Assembly: GCA_030824575.1 (NCBI GenBank)
Contig: JAVBXL010000050.1
Span: 1-64,000 of the forward strand
Direction of reading: 5' to 3'
DNA: 64,000 nucleotides
DNA from: a bacterium
GTDB lineage: Bacteria > Pseudomonadota > Alphaproteobacteria > Sphingomonadales > Sphingomonadaceae
The position numbers were made by a program, and so were the translations under genes. The number at the start of each line of letters is the position of its first letter. Positions within the stretch are counted from its first letter, which is position 1. Shown here piece after piece: positions 46,169 through 56,574 of the stretch. The notes under the pieces were generated by a model that was given only the letters and a program-made list of their open reading frames with translations, did not search any database and was not told the origin of the DNA.

Positions 46169-46633
46169 CTACCTGCCATTATCTGCTTGAACGTCTTAGG
46201 GGCTGTATCGCCCCCTCTAAGGGGAAGGGCGCGCCATTACCACCACAGAACCCGTGAACCGGCTTTTGCCCAGACAAGCCAGCCGCCCGTCTATGGAAGC
46301 CTTCCAATGTAGGATTTTGTCTGGTCTATCCTTCTGGATGAGGCCCGCTTCTCTCCCCCACAGCCCTGCCGTCGCGCGATCGGCGCATGGCTGTCGCGCG
46401 GGCGTAGCGCCCGTATCGCCTCTATTTGACCCATGGGGCGCGTCACCGTGGCGTCGCAGGGGCGTCGCCGCATCCTCACAGCGACTATTGGCCGATTTTT
46501 GCCCGACGACGGTGTATACTTCGGTCATCGCGCCCTGCCTCGCCGTCTTATGCAGCGCCCCATCCCGCTTGCTTATCGAAAACTTTACCAGAGCGCCGCT
46601 AGACACAGCGGACGTCTCCACAGCCGGGTTTTG
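46169..46633. other. Intergenic region upstream of amt
   Basis: These 465 bases have no supported gene. They contain short G/C hairpins such as GGGGCTGTATCGCCCC near 46199 but no recognisable transposon end. The promoter for amt is expected here; I cannot place it with confidence. Confidence 0.4.
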
Positions 46634-47908
46634 ATGATGCGCTTTTCTTTCGCCCTGCCCCTTCTGACCGCGTTCGCGCTGCCGCAACCGGCCTGGGCGC
46701 AGGTGGCGGTGGCCGACAGCGGCGATACCGGCTGGATGATAGTATGCGCGCTGCTGGTGCTGCTCGCCGCATTGCCGGGGCTGATGCTGCGCCATGCGGG
46801 GCAGGTCAATGTGCGCAGCGCCCTGTCGGTGACGGCGCAGGGTGCGGCGGTCGCGGCGGTCGCCGCGCTGACCTGGGCCATTGCGGGCTATAGCATCGCC
46901 TATGCGCCGGGCAGCGCCTGGCTGGGCGGCGGCGGAAACCTGCTGCTCGCCAATCTCGCCCAGTTGCGCGACGGGCTGACCGTGCCCGAATCGGCCTTCG
47001 TGCTGTTCCAGCTCACTATCGCCCTGCTCGCCGCCTGCCTGCTGGTGGGCGCGGTGGCGGAACGGACGCGGATCGGCTGGTGGGTCGCCTTCACCCCGCT
47101 CTGGCTGCTGCTGGTCTATGCCCCGGTCGCTCATGCGGTGTGGGGCGGCGGCTGGCTCGCCGACCTGGGCGTCATGGATTTCGCCGGCGGGCTGGTCCTG
47201 CACGGCACGGCGGGCTTTTCCGCCCTCGCCCTTGCCTTGATCGCAGGCGGTCGGCGTGAGCCGTCCGATCCCGGCCATGCCCCGTTGCTCAGCATGGCGG
47301 GCGGCGGGCTGCTCTGGGTCGGCCTGTCCGGCGTGGTCGGCGGCTGGGCGCTGGGCGCGACTGACGACGCCGCGACCGCGATCCTCAATCACCTCTTCGC
47401 CGCCTGCGCCGCGGCGCTGACCTGGGGGCTGCTCGACCGGATGCTGAGCGCCCGCACCAGCGCCACCGGCATCCTGTCCGGCGCGCTGGCGGGCATCGCC
47501 GCCATATCGGCCAGCGCCGCGCTGGTCGGCACCGGCGGCGCGATGCTGATCGGCGTGATCGCAGCCTTTGTCGCCCGCATCGGTGGCGGCATCTTGTCCG
47601 GCCGTGTCGATGACGGCGCGGGCGTCTTCGCCATTCATGGACTGGGCGGCCTGACCGGCGTGCTGCTGCTGCCGGTCTTCGTCCTGCCGCTGCTGGGCGG
47701 GGTCGGCTTCGACGCCAATATCAGCCTGCCGGGCGCGCTGACCGCGCAGGCTATCGGCCTCGTCGTGGTCGCGCTGTGGGCGATGGTCGGCAGCGCGATC
47801 GCCGCGCTGATCGTGTCGGTCGTCATCCCCATGCGGGTGAGCGCACAGGAAGAGTCCGACGGCCTCGACGCCAGCCAGCATGGCCAGCAGGGCTGGGACT
47901 TCCGCTAA
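46634..47908 (+). CDS. amt: Ammonium transporter
   Basis: The 424-residue protein has a cleavable signal-like N-terminus (FSFALPLLTAFALPQPAWAQ), as in Amt proteins, then about eleven spans. The family motif is seen in DFAGGLVLHGTAGFSALALAL, where the pore histidine is in VLHGTAG. FAIHGLGGLTGVLLLPVFVL carries the second histidine. It imports ammonium. No glnK (PII) gene is adjacent, unlike in many genomes. The start may be 46637. Confidence 0.92.
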   Translation: MMRFSFALPLLTAFALPQPAWAQVAVADSGDTGWMIVCALLVLLAALPGLMLRHAGQVNVRSALSVTAQGAAVAAVAALTWAIAGYSIAYAPGSAWLGGGGNLLLANLAQLRDGLTVPESAFVLFQLTIALLAACLLVGAVAERTRIGWWVAFTPLWLLLVYAPVAHAVWGGGWLADLGVMDFAGGLVLHGTAGFSALALALIAGGRREPSDPGHAPLLSMAGGGLLWVGLSGVVGGWALGATDDAATAILNHLFAACAAALTWGLLDRMLSARTSATGILSGALAGIAAISASAALVGTGGAMLIGVIAAFVARIGGGILSGRVDDGAGVFAIHGLGGLTGVLLLPVFVLPLLGGVGFDANISLPGALTAQAIGLVVVALWAMVGSAIAALIVSVVIPMRVSAQEESDGLDASQHGQQGWDFR

Positions 47909-47912
47909 CGCC

Positions 47913-48788
47913 ATGCCGCCCGCCCCCTCTTACGCCGCCCCCTATTCGGTCGCTGTCGCGATCTTCGCCTATCAGGAAGAACGCCGCATCGGCGCCTGTC
48001 TGGCGTCGCTCCCGCTCGATCGGCCCGATACGCTCTTCCATGTGCTGGTCAACGGCACCACCGACGCCACCGTGGCGCGGGCGCAGGCGGCGGCGGGCGG
48101 CCGGGCCCATGTCATCGTCCATGACATCAAGCCGGGCGGCAAGTCGCGGACCTGGAACCATATGGTCCATGACCTGCTGACAGGGAGCGAACAGGCCGTC
48201 ATCTTCATGGATGGCGACGCGCAGATCGTGGCGGGGTCGATCGACGCGCTGGTCGCCGATCTGGCCGCCCATCCCCACGCCAATGCTGCGTCGGGCATGC
48301 CGATGAACGGCCGGATGGCCGCAACCTATCGTGGCACGCTGCACAGCGAAGGCGGGCTGTTCGGCGATCTCTATGCGCTGTCAGGCGATTTCGTGCGAGA
48401 TATCCGCGCCCGCAAGCTGCGCCTGCCCGACGACCTGATCGGCGACGATGGCCTGGTGGCGTCCTGGGCGCATACCGGGTTGCAGAAGGATATCGCGTGG
48501 GATCTGGCGGGGATCGTGCCCTGCGACGATGCGGGCTTTCTGTGCGAACAGGTCAGCCTGGCGCGGCCCCAGACCTGGCGCATGCACTACAAGCGGCTGA
48601 TCAACTATTCGGTGCGTTTCTACCAGAACCGGATCGTGTCGGACATCATGAAGCGCGAGGGGCCAGCCGGCCTCCCCGCGCGTCTTGCGAGCCTCTATCC
48701 CGACTGGCTGCCCCGTTTCCGCCCACGCCCCGGCCTGACCGCCTGGTTTGATCGCAAGGCGCTCAAGCGGATGCGCGGCGCGGTTTAA
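47913..48788 (+). CDS. Family 2 glycosyltransferase
   Basis: The 291-residue cytoplasmic protein has the GT-A opening SVAVAIFAYQEERRIGACLASL, and the DxD metal site in AVIFMDGDAQIVAGSIDAL. LYALSGDFVRDI and DDLIGDDGLVASW follow. No membrane span is visible. Acceptor and donor sugars are unknown. It begins 4 bases after the amt stop and converges with the MHS-type transporter, overlapping it by 4 bases. Confidence 0.85.
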   Translation: MPPAPSYAAPYSVAVAIFAYQEERRIGACLASLPLDRPDTLFHVLVNGTTDATVARAQAAAGGRAHVIVHDIKPGGKSRTWNHMVHDLLTGSEQAVIFMDGDAQIVAGSIDALVADLAAHPHANAASGMPMNGRMAATYRGTLHSEGGLFGDLYALSGDFVRDIRARKLRLPDDLIGDDGLVASWAHTGLQKDIAWDLAGIVPCDDAGFLCEQVSLARPQTWRMHYKRLINYSVRFYQNRIVSDIMKREGPAGLPARLASLYPDWLPRFRPRPGLTAWFDRKALKRMRGAV

Positions 48789-50119
48789 CGGTCGCGGCCG
48801 GCCAGCTCCTTGTTCACGAACAGTGCGACCCCGGTCACCACCGCACCCGACAGCAGATACACGCCCGAAGCGGCTAGGCCGAATTCGGCGGACACCAAAA
48901 GCGCGACCAGCGGCGCAAAGCCCGCGCCGACCAGCCAGGCCAGGTCCGATGTCAGCGCCGACCCGGTATAGCGCGTGGCGGTGCGGAAATTGGAGGCGAC
49001 GATACCCGATGACTGGCCAAAGCTCAGCCCCAGCAGGATGAAGCCCAGCACCATGAAGGCGACTTCGCCCAGATCGCCGCCGTTCAACAGCAAGGGCGCT
49101 GCGACCGCGAAGATGGCGATGCCCACCGCTGACCAGCCGATCAGGGTGCGGCGGCCGACCATGTCGGCGACGAAGCCCGACACGATGATCGCCAGCACGC
49201 CGACGAATGCGCCGATCACCTCGATCATCAGGAAGCGTTCCAGCGGCTGGTCGGTATAGAGCGCGATCCACGACAATGGGAACACGGTGACCATATGGAA
49301 CAGGGCGAAGCTGGCCATGGGCGCAAACGCGCCGATAACGATGTTGCGCCCTTCGCTGCGGACGGTTTCGATGACCGGCGAGGGCTGGAGTTCGCGGGTT
49401 TCGTAGAGCCGCGCAAACTCCTCTGTCACGACGATGCGCAGACGGGCGAACAGCGCCACCACGTTGATCGCAAAGGCGACGAAGAAGGGATAGCGCCAGC
49501 CCCAATCGAGGAAGTCGGCGGTCGAGAGAATGTTGAGGAAGTAAGCGAACAGGCCCGCCGCGACCATCAGCGCCAGCGGCGCGCCCAATTGCGGCATCAT
49601 CGCATACCAGCCGCGCTTGTTCTTGGGCGCGTTGAGCGAGAGCAACGAGGCCAAGCCATCCCAGGTGCCGCCCAGCGCCACGCCCTGACCGGCGCGGAAC
49701 AGCGCCAGCAGGATCGCGGCCCCATGGCCGATCGTCTCATAGCCCGGCAGAAACGCGATCGCCGCGGTCGATCCGCCCAGCAGGAACAATGCGATGGTCA
49801 GCTTGACGCCGCGGCCATAGGCGCGATCGACCGCCATGAAGATGAACGACCCGATCGGGCGCGTGATGAAGGCGAGCGCGAAGATGGCGAAGGACCAGAG
49901 CGTCCCCATCAGCGGCGACATATAGGGGAAGATATGCGCCGGGAAGACGATGCACGAGGCGATCGCATAAACGAAGAAGTCGAAAAATTCCGACGTCCGC
50001 CCGATGATGACGCCGATCGCAATCTCGCCGGGCGCGATTTTCTTGTGTCCATGCGCATGCAGCTGGCGCACGTCGCGTTCCGCCTGGGTCGAATTGGGCG
50101 TGGTCGTCGCGGAAGTCAT
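48785..50119 (-). CDS. MFS transporter, metabolite:H+ symporter (MHS) type
   Basis: The 444-residue twelve-span protein has IGVIIGRTSEFFDFFVYAIASCIVFPAHIFP (first span region, about residue 30), ITRPIGSFIFMAVDRAYGRG and GQGVALGGTWDGLASLL. GFVADMVGRRTLIGWSAVG follows. These fit the MHS group (ProP, ShiA, KgtP). Substrate is unassigned. The ATG at 50119 gives the family-length N-terminus. It is divergent from cyoA. Confidence 0.88.
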   Translation of the reverse strand: MTSATTTPNSTQAERDVRQLHAHGHKKIAPGEIAIGVIIGRTSEFFDFFVYAIASCIVFPAHIFPYMSPLMGTLWSFAIFALAFITRPIGSFIFMAVDRAYGRGVKLTIALFLLGGSTAAIAFLPGYETIGHGAAILLALFRAGQGVALGGTWDGLASLLSLNAPKNKRGWYAMMPQLGAPLALMVAAGLFAYFLNILSTADFLDWGWRYPFFVAFAINVVALFARLRIVVTEEFARLYETRELQPSPVIETVRSEGRNIVIGAFAPMASFALFHMVTVFPLSWIALYTDQPLERFLMIEVIGAFVGVLAIIVSGFVADMVGRRTLIGWSAVGIAIFAVAAPLLLNGGDLGEVAFMVLGFILLGLSFGQSSGIVASNFRTATRYTGSALTSDLAWLVGAGFAPLVALLVSAEFGLAASGVYLLSGAVVTGVALFVNKELAGRDR

Positions 50120-50246
50120 GGGGTAAAACGGACCTTCATGCTGCGGGAACGATCCGTGCCGCACTTCGTTGCACGACGAATCATCCCGTTGGTTATTTAA
50201 CCCATGCCCTATTTTGCAGATGCACAGGGATAGGACAAAAGGTCCA

Positions 50247-51434
50247 ATGTCGCGCGCCGGCCATCCTGATAATGCGGGCGGCATGATAGCCCGTCATTCC
50301 GCCACCAAGCGCGCATTTCTGCGCCGAATCGCTCCATTCCTGCTGCTGCCGCTGGGCGGATGCAACTGGGTGGTCATGTCCCCCGCCGGCGATGTTGCAA
50401 TGCAGCAACGCGATCTGATCCTGATTTCGACCGCATTGATGCTGTTGATCATCATACCGGTGATGGCGATGACGATCTGGTTCGCGTGGAAATATCGGGA
50501 AAAGGCCAAGGCGGAAGATTATGATCCCGATTGGGACCATTCGACCAGCCTGGAACTGCTAATTTGGTCGGCGCCGCTGCTGATCATCATCGCGCTGGGC
50601 GCGGTGACGTGGAGCAGCACCCATCTGCTCGACCCCTATCGCCCGCTCAACCGCGTCGATCATGCGCGCAAGGTCGATCCCGCCGCCAAGCGGTTGCAGG
50701 TCGAAGTGGTGGCGATGGACTGGAAATGGGTATTCATCTACCCCGAACTGGGCATCGCGACGGTGAACGAGCTGGCCGCGCCAGTCGATCAACCGATCGA
50801 GTTCAAGATTACCTCGTCCAGCATCATGAACAGCTTCTTCGTACCGGCGCTGGCAGGGCAAATCTACGCCATGCCGGGGATGCAGACGGTGCTGCACGCG
50901 GTCGCCAACAAGCCGGGCAATTATGAGGGCTTTTCCGCCAATTATTCGGGCGCCGGCTTCTCGAACATGCGTTTCCGCTTCCACGCCATGGACCAGGCCG
51001 GTTTCGCCCAGTGGGTCGCCAAGGTGAAGGCGAGCGGCGCGACGCTGGACCGCGCCACCTACGTCAAGCTGGAACAGCCCAGCGAGAAGGTGCCGCCAAT
51101 GTATTTCAGCGGTGTCGAACCCAAGCTGTTTCATGCCGCGCTCAACATGTGCGTGCAGCCGGGCAAGAAGTGCATGGACGCGGTGATGATGACCGACTCC
51201 ATGGGCGGCGCGGGTAAGGAATCGGCGCATGACGTCGAAGGGCTGCGCCACGACGGCACGATCGACGTCGGCGGCTTCCATCCGGTCGAACCGGGCAAGA
51301 AGGGCGAGATCGCCCAGCCTGCGGGCATGACCCCGGCGGCGAAACGCACTCCGGCCGCGCAGGGCAAGCAAGCCCCCGGCCAGCAGGATGGCGATGGGCA
51401 TGGCGGTGGCCATGCCGGTCACGAAGGCATGTGA
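50247..51434 (+). CDS. cyoA: Ubiquinol oxidase subunit II
   Basis: The product (395 residues from this start) has a lipoprotein-type signal (FLLLPLGGC then NWVV), two spans (LISTALMLLIIIPVMAM and LIWSAPLLIIIALGAV), then a cupredoxin domain with VVAMDWKWVFIYPELGIATVNEL and SSIMNSFFVPALAGQIYAMPG. It lacks a binuclear copper-A motif, as expected of quinol oxidases. The C-terminus is His/Gly-rich. An AAAAGG precedes 50247; 50283 is a shorter alternative start. It is first in the cyo operon. Confidence 0.9.
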   Translation: MSRAGHPDNAGGMIARHSATKRAFLRRIAPFLLLPLGGCNWVVMSPAGDVAMQQRDLILISTALMLLIIIPVMAMTIWFAWKYREKAKAEDYDPDWDHSTSLELLIWSAPLLIIIALGAVTWSSTHLLDPYRPLNRVDHARKVDPAAKRLQVEVVAMDWKWVFIYPELGIATVNELAAPVDQPIEFKITSSSIMNSFFVPALAGQIYAMPGMQTVLHAVANKPGNYEGFSANYSGAGFSNMRFRFHAMDQAGFAQWVAKVKASGATLDRATYVKLEQPSEKVPPMYFSGVEPKLFHAALNMCVQPGKKCMDAVMMTDSMGGAGKESAHDVEGLRHDGTIDVGGFHPVEPGKKGEIAQPAGMTPAAKRTPAAQGKQAPGQQDGDGHGGGHAGHEGM

Positions 51435-51489
51435 TGCCCATGACCTGTCCCCGTTCTTTCATTTCTCTCTCGCCTGAAGGCTAGACGCC

Positions 51490-53508
51490 ATGTCCCCCTC
51501 CCCCGCCTCTGAAAATAGCGGCATCTGGAAGCTGATCTTCGGTCGGCTCGACTGGAGTTCGCTGCCCCTGCACGAGCCGATCGTCGTCGGCACCTTCATC
51601 ATGGTGATGCTCGGCGGCCTCGTCGTCGTCGCGGGCATCACCAAATATAAGCTGTGGGGCATGTTGTGGAACGACTGGTTCACCACCGTCGACCATAAGC
51701 GCATCGGGATCATGTACATGATCCTGGGGCTCATCATGTTCGTGCGCGGTTTTGCCGACGCGGTCATGATGCGCCTGCAACAGGCGATGGCGTTCAACGG
51801 GTCGGAAGGCTATCTCAACGCCCATCATTACGACCAGATTTTCACGGCGCATGGCGTCATCATGATCTTCTTCGTCGCCATGCCGATGATCACCGGGATC
51901 ATGAACTATATCGTCCCGCTCCAGATCGGCGCGCGCGACGTGTCCTTCCCCTTCCTCAACAATTTCAGCTTCTGGATGACCACTGCGGGTGCCGTGATCG
52001 TCATGATGTCGCTGTTCGTGGGGGAATTTGCGCGTACCGGCTGGCTGGCCTATCCGCCGCTGTCGGGCATCGCCTATTCGCCGGGCGTCGGCGTCGACTA
52101 TTATATCTGGGGCCTGCAAATCGCGGGCATCGGCACGCTGTTGTCGGGCGTCAACCTGATCGCGACCATCGTGAAGATGCGCGCGCCGGGCATGAACATG
52201 ATGAAGCTGCCGGTCTTCACCTGGACCTCGCTCTGCGCCAACGTCCTGATCGTCGCCGCCTTCCCGGTGCTGACCGCCGTCCTCGCCCTGCTGTCGCTCG
52301 ACCGTTATGTCGGTACGGCCTTCTTCACCAACGACATGGGCGGCAACCCCATGATGTATGTGAACCTGATCTGGATCTGGGGTCACCCGGAAGTCTATAT
52401 CCTCATCCTGCCGCTGTTCGGCGTCTTCTCCGAAGTCACTGCGACCTTCTCGAACAAGCGGCTCTTCGGCTATAGCTCGATGGTCTATGCGACGATCGTC
52501 ATCGCGCTGCTCAGCTATCTCGTCTGGCTGCACCATTTCTTCACCATGGGGTCGGGCGCCAGCGTCAACAGCTTCTTCGGCATCACGACGATGGTCATTT
52601 CCATCCCGACCGGTGCCAAGCTCTTCAACTGGCTGTTCACCATGTATCGCGGCCGCATCCGGTTCGACCTGCCGATGATGTGGACGGTCGCCTTCATGCT
52701 GACCTTCACCGTCGGCGGCATGACCGGCGTGCTGCTCGCCGTGCCGCCTGCCGACTTCGTGCTCCACAACTCGCTGTTCCTGATCGCGCATTTCCACAAT
52801 GTCATCATCGGCGGCGTGCTGTTCGGCCTGTTCGCGGCGATCAACTACTGGTGGCCCAAGGCGTTCGGCTTCACGCTGGACACCAAATGGGGCAAGCGCA
52901 GCTTCTGGCTGTGGGTCGTGGGCTTCTGGTTCGCCTTCATGCCGCTTTATATCCTGGGCCTGATGGGCGTGACCCGCCGGATGCGCGTGTTCGACGATCC
53001 TAGCTTGCAAATCTGGTTCCAGATCGCCGCCTTCGGCGCGCTGATGATCGCGGCCGGCATCGCCTGCATGTTCGTCCAGTTCGCGGTCAGCATCATCAAC
53101 CGCGAGAAGCTGCGCGATACAACCGGCGATCCGTGGAACGGTCGCACGCTGGAATGGGCGACCAGTTCGCCCCCGCCAGACTATAACTTTGCCTTCACGC
53201 CGGTCATCCACGACAATGACGCCTGGGCCGACATGAAGAAGCGCGGTTATCAGCGTCCGCTGTCGGGCTATGAAGCGATCCATATGCCCAGCAACACCGG
53301 CACCGGCATCATCATCGCGGGGCTTTCCATCGCCTTCTCGGTCGGCATGATCTGGTACATGTGGTGGCTCGCAGGCCTCAGCTTCGTCGGCATCCTGGCC
53401 GTCGCGATCGGCCACACCTTCAACTATAAGCGCGACTTCTACATCCCCAAGGATGTGGTGGAGCGCACCGAGGGCGAGCGCACCGCGCTGCTCGCAGCCA
53501 AGGGTTAA
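51490..53508 (+). CDS. cyoB: Ubiquinol oxidase subunit I
   Basis: The 672-residue haem-copper subunit has [18 protein letters not shown] near residue 60, [14 protein letters not shown], and the copper-B and cross-linked tyrosine motif [32 protein letters not shown] and haem-ligand region [12 protein letters not shown] follow. It is the catalytic subunit that reduces O2 and pumps protons at the inner membrane. E. coli CyoB is 663 residues. It is followed after 6 bases by cyoC. Confidence 0.97.
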   Translation: MSPSPASENSGIWKLIFGRLDWSSLPLHEPIVVGTFIMVMLGGLVVVAGITKYKLWGMLWNDWFTTVDHKRIGIMYMILGLIMFVRGFADAVMMRLQQAMAFNGSEGYLNAHHYDQIFTAHGVIMIFFVAMPMITGIMNYIVPLQIGARDVSFPFLNNFSFWMTTAGAVIVMMSLFVGEFARTGWLAYPPLSGIAYSPGVGVDYYIWGLQIAGIGTLLSGVNLIATIVKMRAPGMNMMKLPVFTWTSLCANVLIVAAFPVLTAVLALLSLDRYVGTAFFTNDMGGNPMMYVNLIWIWGHPEVYILILPLFGVFSEVTATFSNKRLFGYSSMVYATIVIALLSYLVWLHHFFTMGSGASVNSFFGITTMVISIPTGAKLFNWLFTMYRGRIRFDLPMMWTVAFMLTFTVGGMTGVLLAVPPADFVLHNSLFLIAHFHNVIIGGVLFGLFAAINYWWPKAFGFTLDTKWGKRSFWLWVVGFWFAFMPLYILGLMGVTRRMRVFDDPSLQIWFQIAAFGALMIAAGIACMFVQFAVSIINREKLRDTTGDPWNGRTLEWATSSPPPDYNFAFTPVIHDNDAWADMKKRGYQRPLSGYEAIHMPSNTGTGIIIAGLSIAFSVGMIWYMWWLAGLSFVGILAVAIGHTFNYKRDFYIPKDVVERTEGERTALLAAKG

Positions 53509-53514
53509 ACCATC

Positions 53515-54159
53515 ATGGCAAGCGCATCTCCGATCGATCCCGCCTTCCTCGACAAGGACGGTAACCCGCTCTTCCACCTGGCCCACGAGCCGCATCATCC
53601 CGAAGGGTCCAGCACCATGCTGGGCTTCTGGATGTACCTGATGAGCGATTGCCTCATCTTCGCCTGCCTGTTCGCCACCTATGCGGTGCTGGGCGGCAAT
53701 TATGCGGCGGGACCGGGGCCAAAAGACCTGTTCGACCTGCCGCTGGTGGCGCTCAACACCGCGATGCTGCTCTTTTCCTCCATCACCTACGGCTTTGCCA
53801 TGCTGGCGATGGAAAAGAACAAGGTCGCGGCGACCCAGGGCTGGCTGGCGATCACCGGCCTGTTCGGCCTGGCGTTCCTCAGCATCGAAATGTACGAGTT
53901 CGCGCACCTCATCCATGAGGGCGCGACGCCGATGCGGTCGGGCTTCCTGTCGGCCTTCTTCACGCTGGTCGGCACTCACGGGCTGCACGTCACCTTCGGC
54001 TGCATCTGGCTGGTGACGCTGATGGTCCAGGTCGCCAGACATGGCCTGATCCCGGCCAACCAGCGCCGCCTGATGTGCCTGTCGATGTTCTGGCACTTCC
54101 TTGACGTCATCTGGATCGGCGTCTTCACCTTTGTCTATCTGATGGGAATGCTGCGATGA
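53515..54159 (+). CDS. cyoC: Ubiquinol oxidase subunit III
   Basis: The 214-residue five-span protein has [48 protein letters not shown] and [39 protein letters not shown] follows, as in CyoC (204 residues in E. coli). It stabilises the oxidase complex. Its stop overlaps the cyoD start by 4 bases. Confidence 0.95.
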   Translation: MASASPIDPAFLDKDGNPLFHLAHEPHHPEGSSTMLGFWMYLMSDCLIFACLFATYAVLGGNYAAGPGPKDLFDLPLVALNTAMLLFSSITYGFAMLAMEKNKVAATQGWLAITGLFGLAFLSIEMYEFAHLIHEGATPMRSGFLSAFFTLVGTHGLHVTFGCIWLVTLMVQVARHGLIPANQRRLMCLSMFWHFLDVIWIGVFTFVYLMGMLR

Positions 54160-54542
54160 GCGATGCCGCCCACCCCAAGCCCGGCCATGACCACCCCGAC
54201 GCCCATGCAGGCGCGCACGGAACCATGGGTAGCTACATGATCGGGTTCGGCCTGTCGGTGATCCTGACGGCCATCCCCTTCTGGCTGGTCATGACCGGCT
54301 TCTTCGCCAATCTGCAGACCACCGCGATCATCATCATGGCCTTCGCGGTGGTGCAGATCGTGGTCCACATGATCTACTTCCTGCACATGAACACCCGCTC
54401 CGAAGGCGGCTGGTCTATGATGGCGTTGATCTTTACGCTGGTGCTGGTCGTCATCACCCTGTCGGGTTCGACCTGGGTCATGTATCACCTCAACCACAAT
54501 ATGATGCCGACCATGTCGCATGACATGAGCCAGATGCCGTGA
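54156..54542 (+). CDS. cyoD: Ubiquinol oxidase subunit IV
   Basis: The 128-residue protein has three spans ([45 protein letters not shown] and [24 protein letters not shown]) as in CyoD (109 residues). The extra length is a His-rich N-terminus ([14 protein letters not shown]). It starts in the cyoC stop and is coupled to the SURF1 gene (4-base overlap). Confidence 0.93.
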   Translation: MSDAAHPKPGHDHPDAHAGAHGTMGSYMIGFGLSVILTAIPFWLVMTGFFANLQTTAIIIMAFAVVQIVVHMIYFLHMNTRSEGGWSMMALIFTLVLVVITLSGSTWVMYHLNHNMMPTMSHDMSQMP

Positions 54543-55252
54543 CAGCCATGGACCCCCGCCCCCAAAAGGCGGGGTTCCCGGTCGGCCTTACGCTGGCCGC
54601 GCTTATCCTGTTCGTGGGCCTTTGTGCCCTCGGCGTCTGGCAGGTGGAGCGGCTGGCATGGAAGCGCGATTTAATCGCCCGCGTCGATGCCCGTATCCAC
54701 GCCGCGCCGACATCGGCCCCGGCCAGGGCAACCCAAACCGACGAATATCGCCGCGTCACCGCAACCGGCATTTTCCTGCATGACAAGGCCGTGCTGGTGC
54801 AGGCCGCGACTGTGCGCGGCGCGGGCTATTGGGTGCTCACCCCGCTGCGCCAGGCGAACGGCGTGATCCTGCTCGTAAACCGTGGCTTCGTGCCGCCGGA
54901 GGCCAAGACCCGCTATGACCGGCCGCAGGGCATGGCGCGCGTCACCGGCCTGCTGCGCCTGACCGAACCGGGCGGCGGCTTCCTGCGCAGCAACGATCCC
55001 GGCGCCGACCGCTGGTATTCGCGCGACGTCGCCGTCATCGCCGCAACGCGCAAGCTGGAGCCGGTCGCCAACTATTTCATCGACGCGCAGGCCGGTCCTT
55101 CGCCCAACGCCTTGCCGGTCGGCGGGCTGACCGTGGTCCGTTTCCCCAATAGCCATCTGCAATATGCCATCACCTGGTTCATACTGGCGGCCATGGTCGC
55201 GGGGGCCTATAGCCTCGTCATGCGCCAGTCGGGAAAAGATCGCCGGGGATGA
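54539..55252 (+). CDS. SURF1 family oxidase assembly protein
   Basis: The 237-residue protein has two spans, one at each end, and the SURF1 signatures ALGVWQVERLAWKRDLIARVD near the first span, GYWVLTPLRQANGVILLVNRGFVP and NSHLQYAITWFILAAMVAG at the end. SURF1 proteins help insert haem into oxidase subunit I. Being in the cyo operon, it probably serves the quinol oxidase, as described for Surf1q of Paracoccus (from memory). It overlaps both neighbours by 4 bases. Confidence 0.93.
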   Translation: MTAMDPRPQKAGFPVGLTLAALILFVGLCALGVWQVERLAWKRDLIARVDARIHAAPTSAPARATQTDEYRRVTATGIFLHDKAVLVQAATVRGAGYWVLTPLRQANGVILLVNRGFVPPEAKTRYDRPQGMARVTGLLRLTEPGGGFLRSNDPGADRWYSRDVAVIAATRKLEPVANYFIDAQAGPSPNALPVGGLTVVRFPNSHLQYAITWFILAAMVAGAYSLVMRQSGKDRRG

Positions 55253-56574
55253 CCGCACCGCCTGCAAGACGTATGCGCTGGCTGCCCGGCCGGTGGCCTG
55301 CCGACGCCGCCGGACGCCGCAACATGGCATTGCTGGTGCAGTTGCGCTGGATCGCTATCGCCGGGCAGGTCGCGACGATCCTTTTCGTCCATTTCGCCAT
55401 GGACATCCGCCTGCCGCTGCCATCGATGCTGGTCGTGCCCTGCATCGCGACGGCGATGAACATCGGCAGCCTGATGGTGCTGCGCCGGCGCACCGACATT
55501 ACCCATGCCGAGCTGTTCCTGGCGCTGCTGTTCGACGTGTTTGCGCTGACCACTCAGCTCTATCTGAGCGGCGGCGCGACCAATCCATTCGTGTCGCTCT
55601 ACCTGGTGCAGGTCGCGCTCGGTGCCGTCCTGCTGCACCGTTGGAGCGTATGGGGCATCGTGGCGGTATCGACGCTCTGCGCGGCGATGCTGGCCTTCGT
55701 CTATCGGCCACTCGACCTTAGCGAGACGCTGGAAGGGCATTTGTTCGACCTGCACATCGTCGGCGCCTGGATCTGCATCAGCATGACCGCGGTGCTGCTG
55801 GTGCTGTTCATCACCCGCGTCACCCGCAACCTGCAACAGCGGGAGCATTATCTGGCGGAATTGCGGCAGCAGGCGGTCGAGGAAGAGCATATCGTGCGCA
55901 TGGGCCTGCTGGCGTCGGGCGCGGCGCATGAACTGGGCACCCCCCTCGCCCAGCTTGCCGTGGTGCTGGGCGACTGGCGGCACATGCCCGAAATCAAGGC
56001 ACACCCTGCCCTGGTCGAGGAAGTGGGCGAGATGGAAGCGGCGGTGAAACGCTGCAAGACCATATTGACCGGCATCCTCATGTCCGCAGGCGAAGCGCGC
56101 GGCGAAGCGCCCCAGGTCACCAATGTCCGCGATTTCATCGACATCATCGCGCGCGACTGGCGCATCGCCAATCCGGGCATGCCGCTGCGCTGCGATTTCG
56201 GCCCGCATGATTATCCGCGCATCGTCGCCGATCCGGTAATCCGGCAGGCGGTGACCAACCTGCTCGACAATGCGCGCGAGGCTGGCGCGACCTATATCAA
56301 CATGATGGTCAGCCGCGACAGCCAGTGGCTGCACGTCGCGGTGCGCGACAATGGTCGCGGCTTCGACCCGGCGATGCTGGCCGATGTCGGCAAGCCTTAC
56401 CGGTCGAGCAAAGGCAAGCAAGGTGGCGGCCTTGGCCTTTTCTTGGTGGTCAATGTGGTGCGCAAGCTGGGCGGGCGGGTCGATGCGAGCAACGGCGCGG
56501 AAGGCGGCGCGATGATCCTGCTGCGCCTGCCGCTCGCGACGCTGGCGCTGGAGGAGGCGAATGATGACGGATGA
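55249..56574 (+). CDS. regB: RegB/PrrB/ActS-like redox sensor histidine kinase
   Basis: The 441-residue kinase has six N-terminal spans (residues about 30-185) and the quinone-site heptad GGATNPF (108-114). A dimerisation domain follows with SGAAHELGTPLAQLAVVLG, His227 being the phosphorylated residue, and a cysteine at 269 in KRCKTIL as in the RegB redox box. The ATPase has DNAREAGATYINM and GGGLGLFLVVN. It signals redox or quinone state to RegA. It is coupled to SURF1 (4 bases) and overlaps the regulator gene. Confidence 0.9.
   Translation: MTAPPARRMRWLPGRWPADAAGRRNMALLVQLRWIAIAGQVATILFVHFAMDIRLPLPSMLVVPCIATAMNIGSLMVLRRRTDITHAELFLALLFDVFALTTQLYLSGGATNPFVSLYLVQVALGAVLLHRWSVWGIVAVSTLCAAMLAFVYRPLDLSETLEGHLFDLHIVGAWICISMTAVLLVLFITRVTRNLQQREHYLAELRQQAVEEEHIVRMGLLASGAAHELGTPLAQLAVVLGDWRHMPEIKAHPALVEEVGEMEAAVKRCKTILTGILMSAGEARGEAPQVTNVRDFIDIIARDWRIANPGMPLRCDFGPHDYPRIVADPVIRQAVTNLLDNAREAGATYINMMVSRDSQWLHVAVRDNGRGFDPAMLADVGKPYRSSKGKQGGGLGLFLVVNVVRKLGGRVDASNGAEGGAMILLRLPLATLALEEANDDG

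Noticed and set aside
46217-47914. 565-codon open frame on the minus strand opposite amt
   Set aside because: The residue composition is of the shadow type (glutamine, arginine, histidine, alanine) and amt is unambiguous on the plus strand.
51481-54096. Very long open frame (871 codons) on the minus strand opposite cyoB and cyoC
   Set aside because: It is composed of the arginine, histidine, aspartate and glutamine-rich residues that GC-rich antisense frames produce. The plus-strand product is a textbook CyoB with all catalytic residues.
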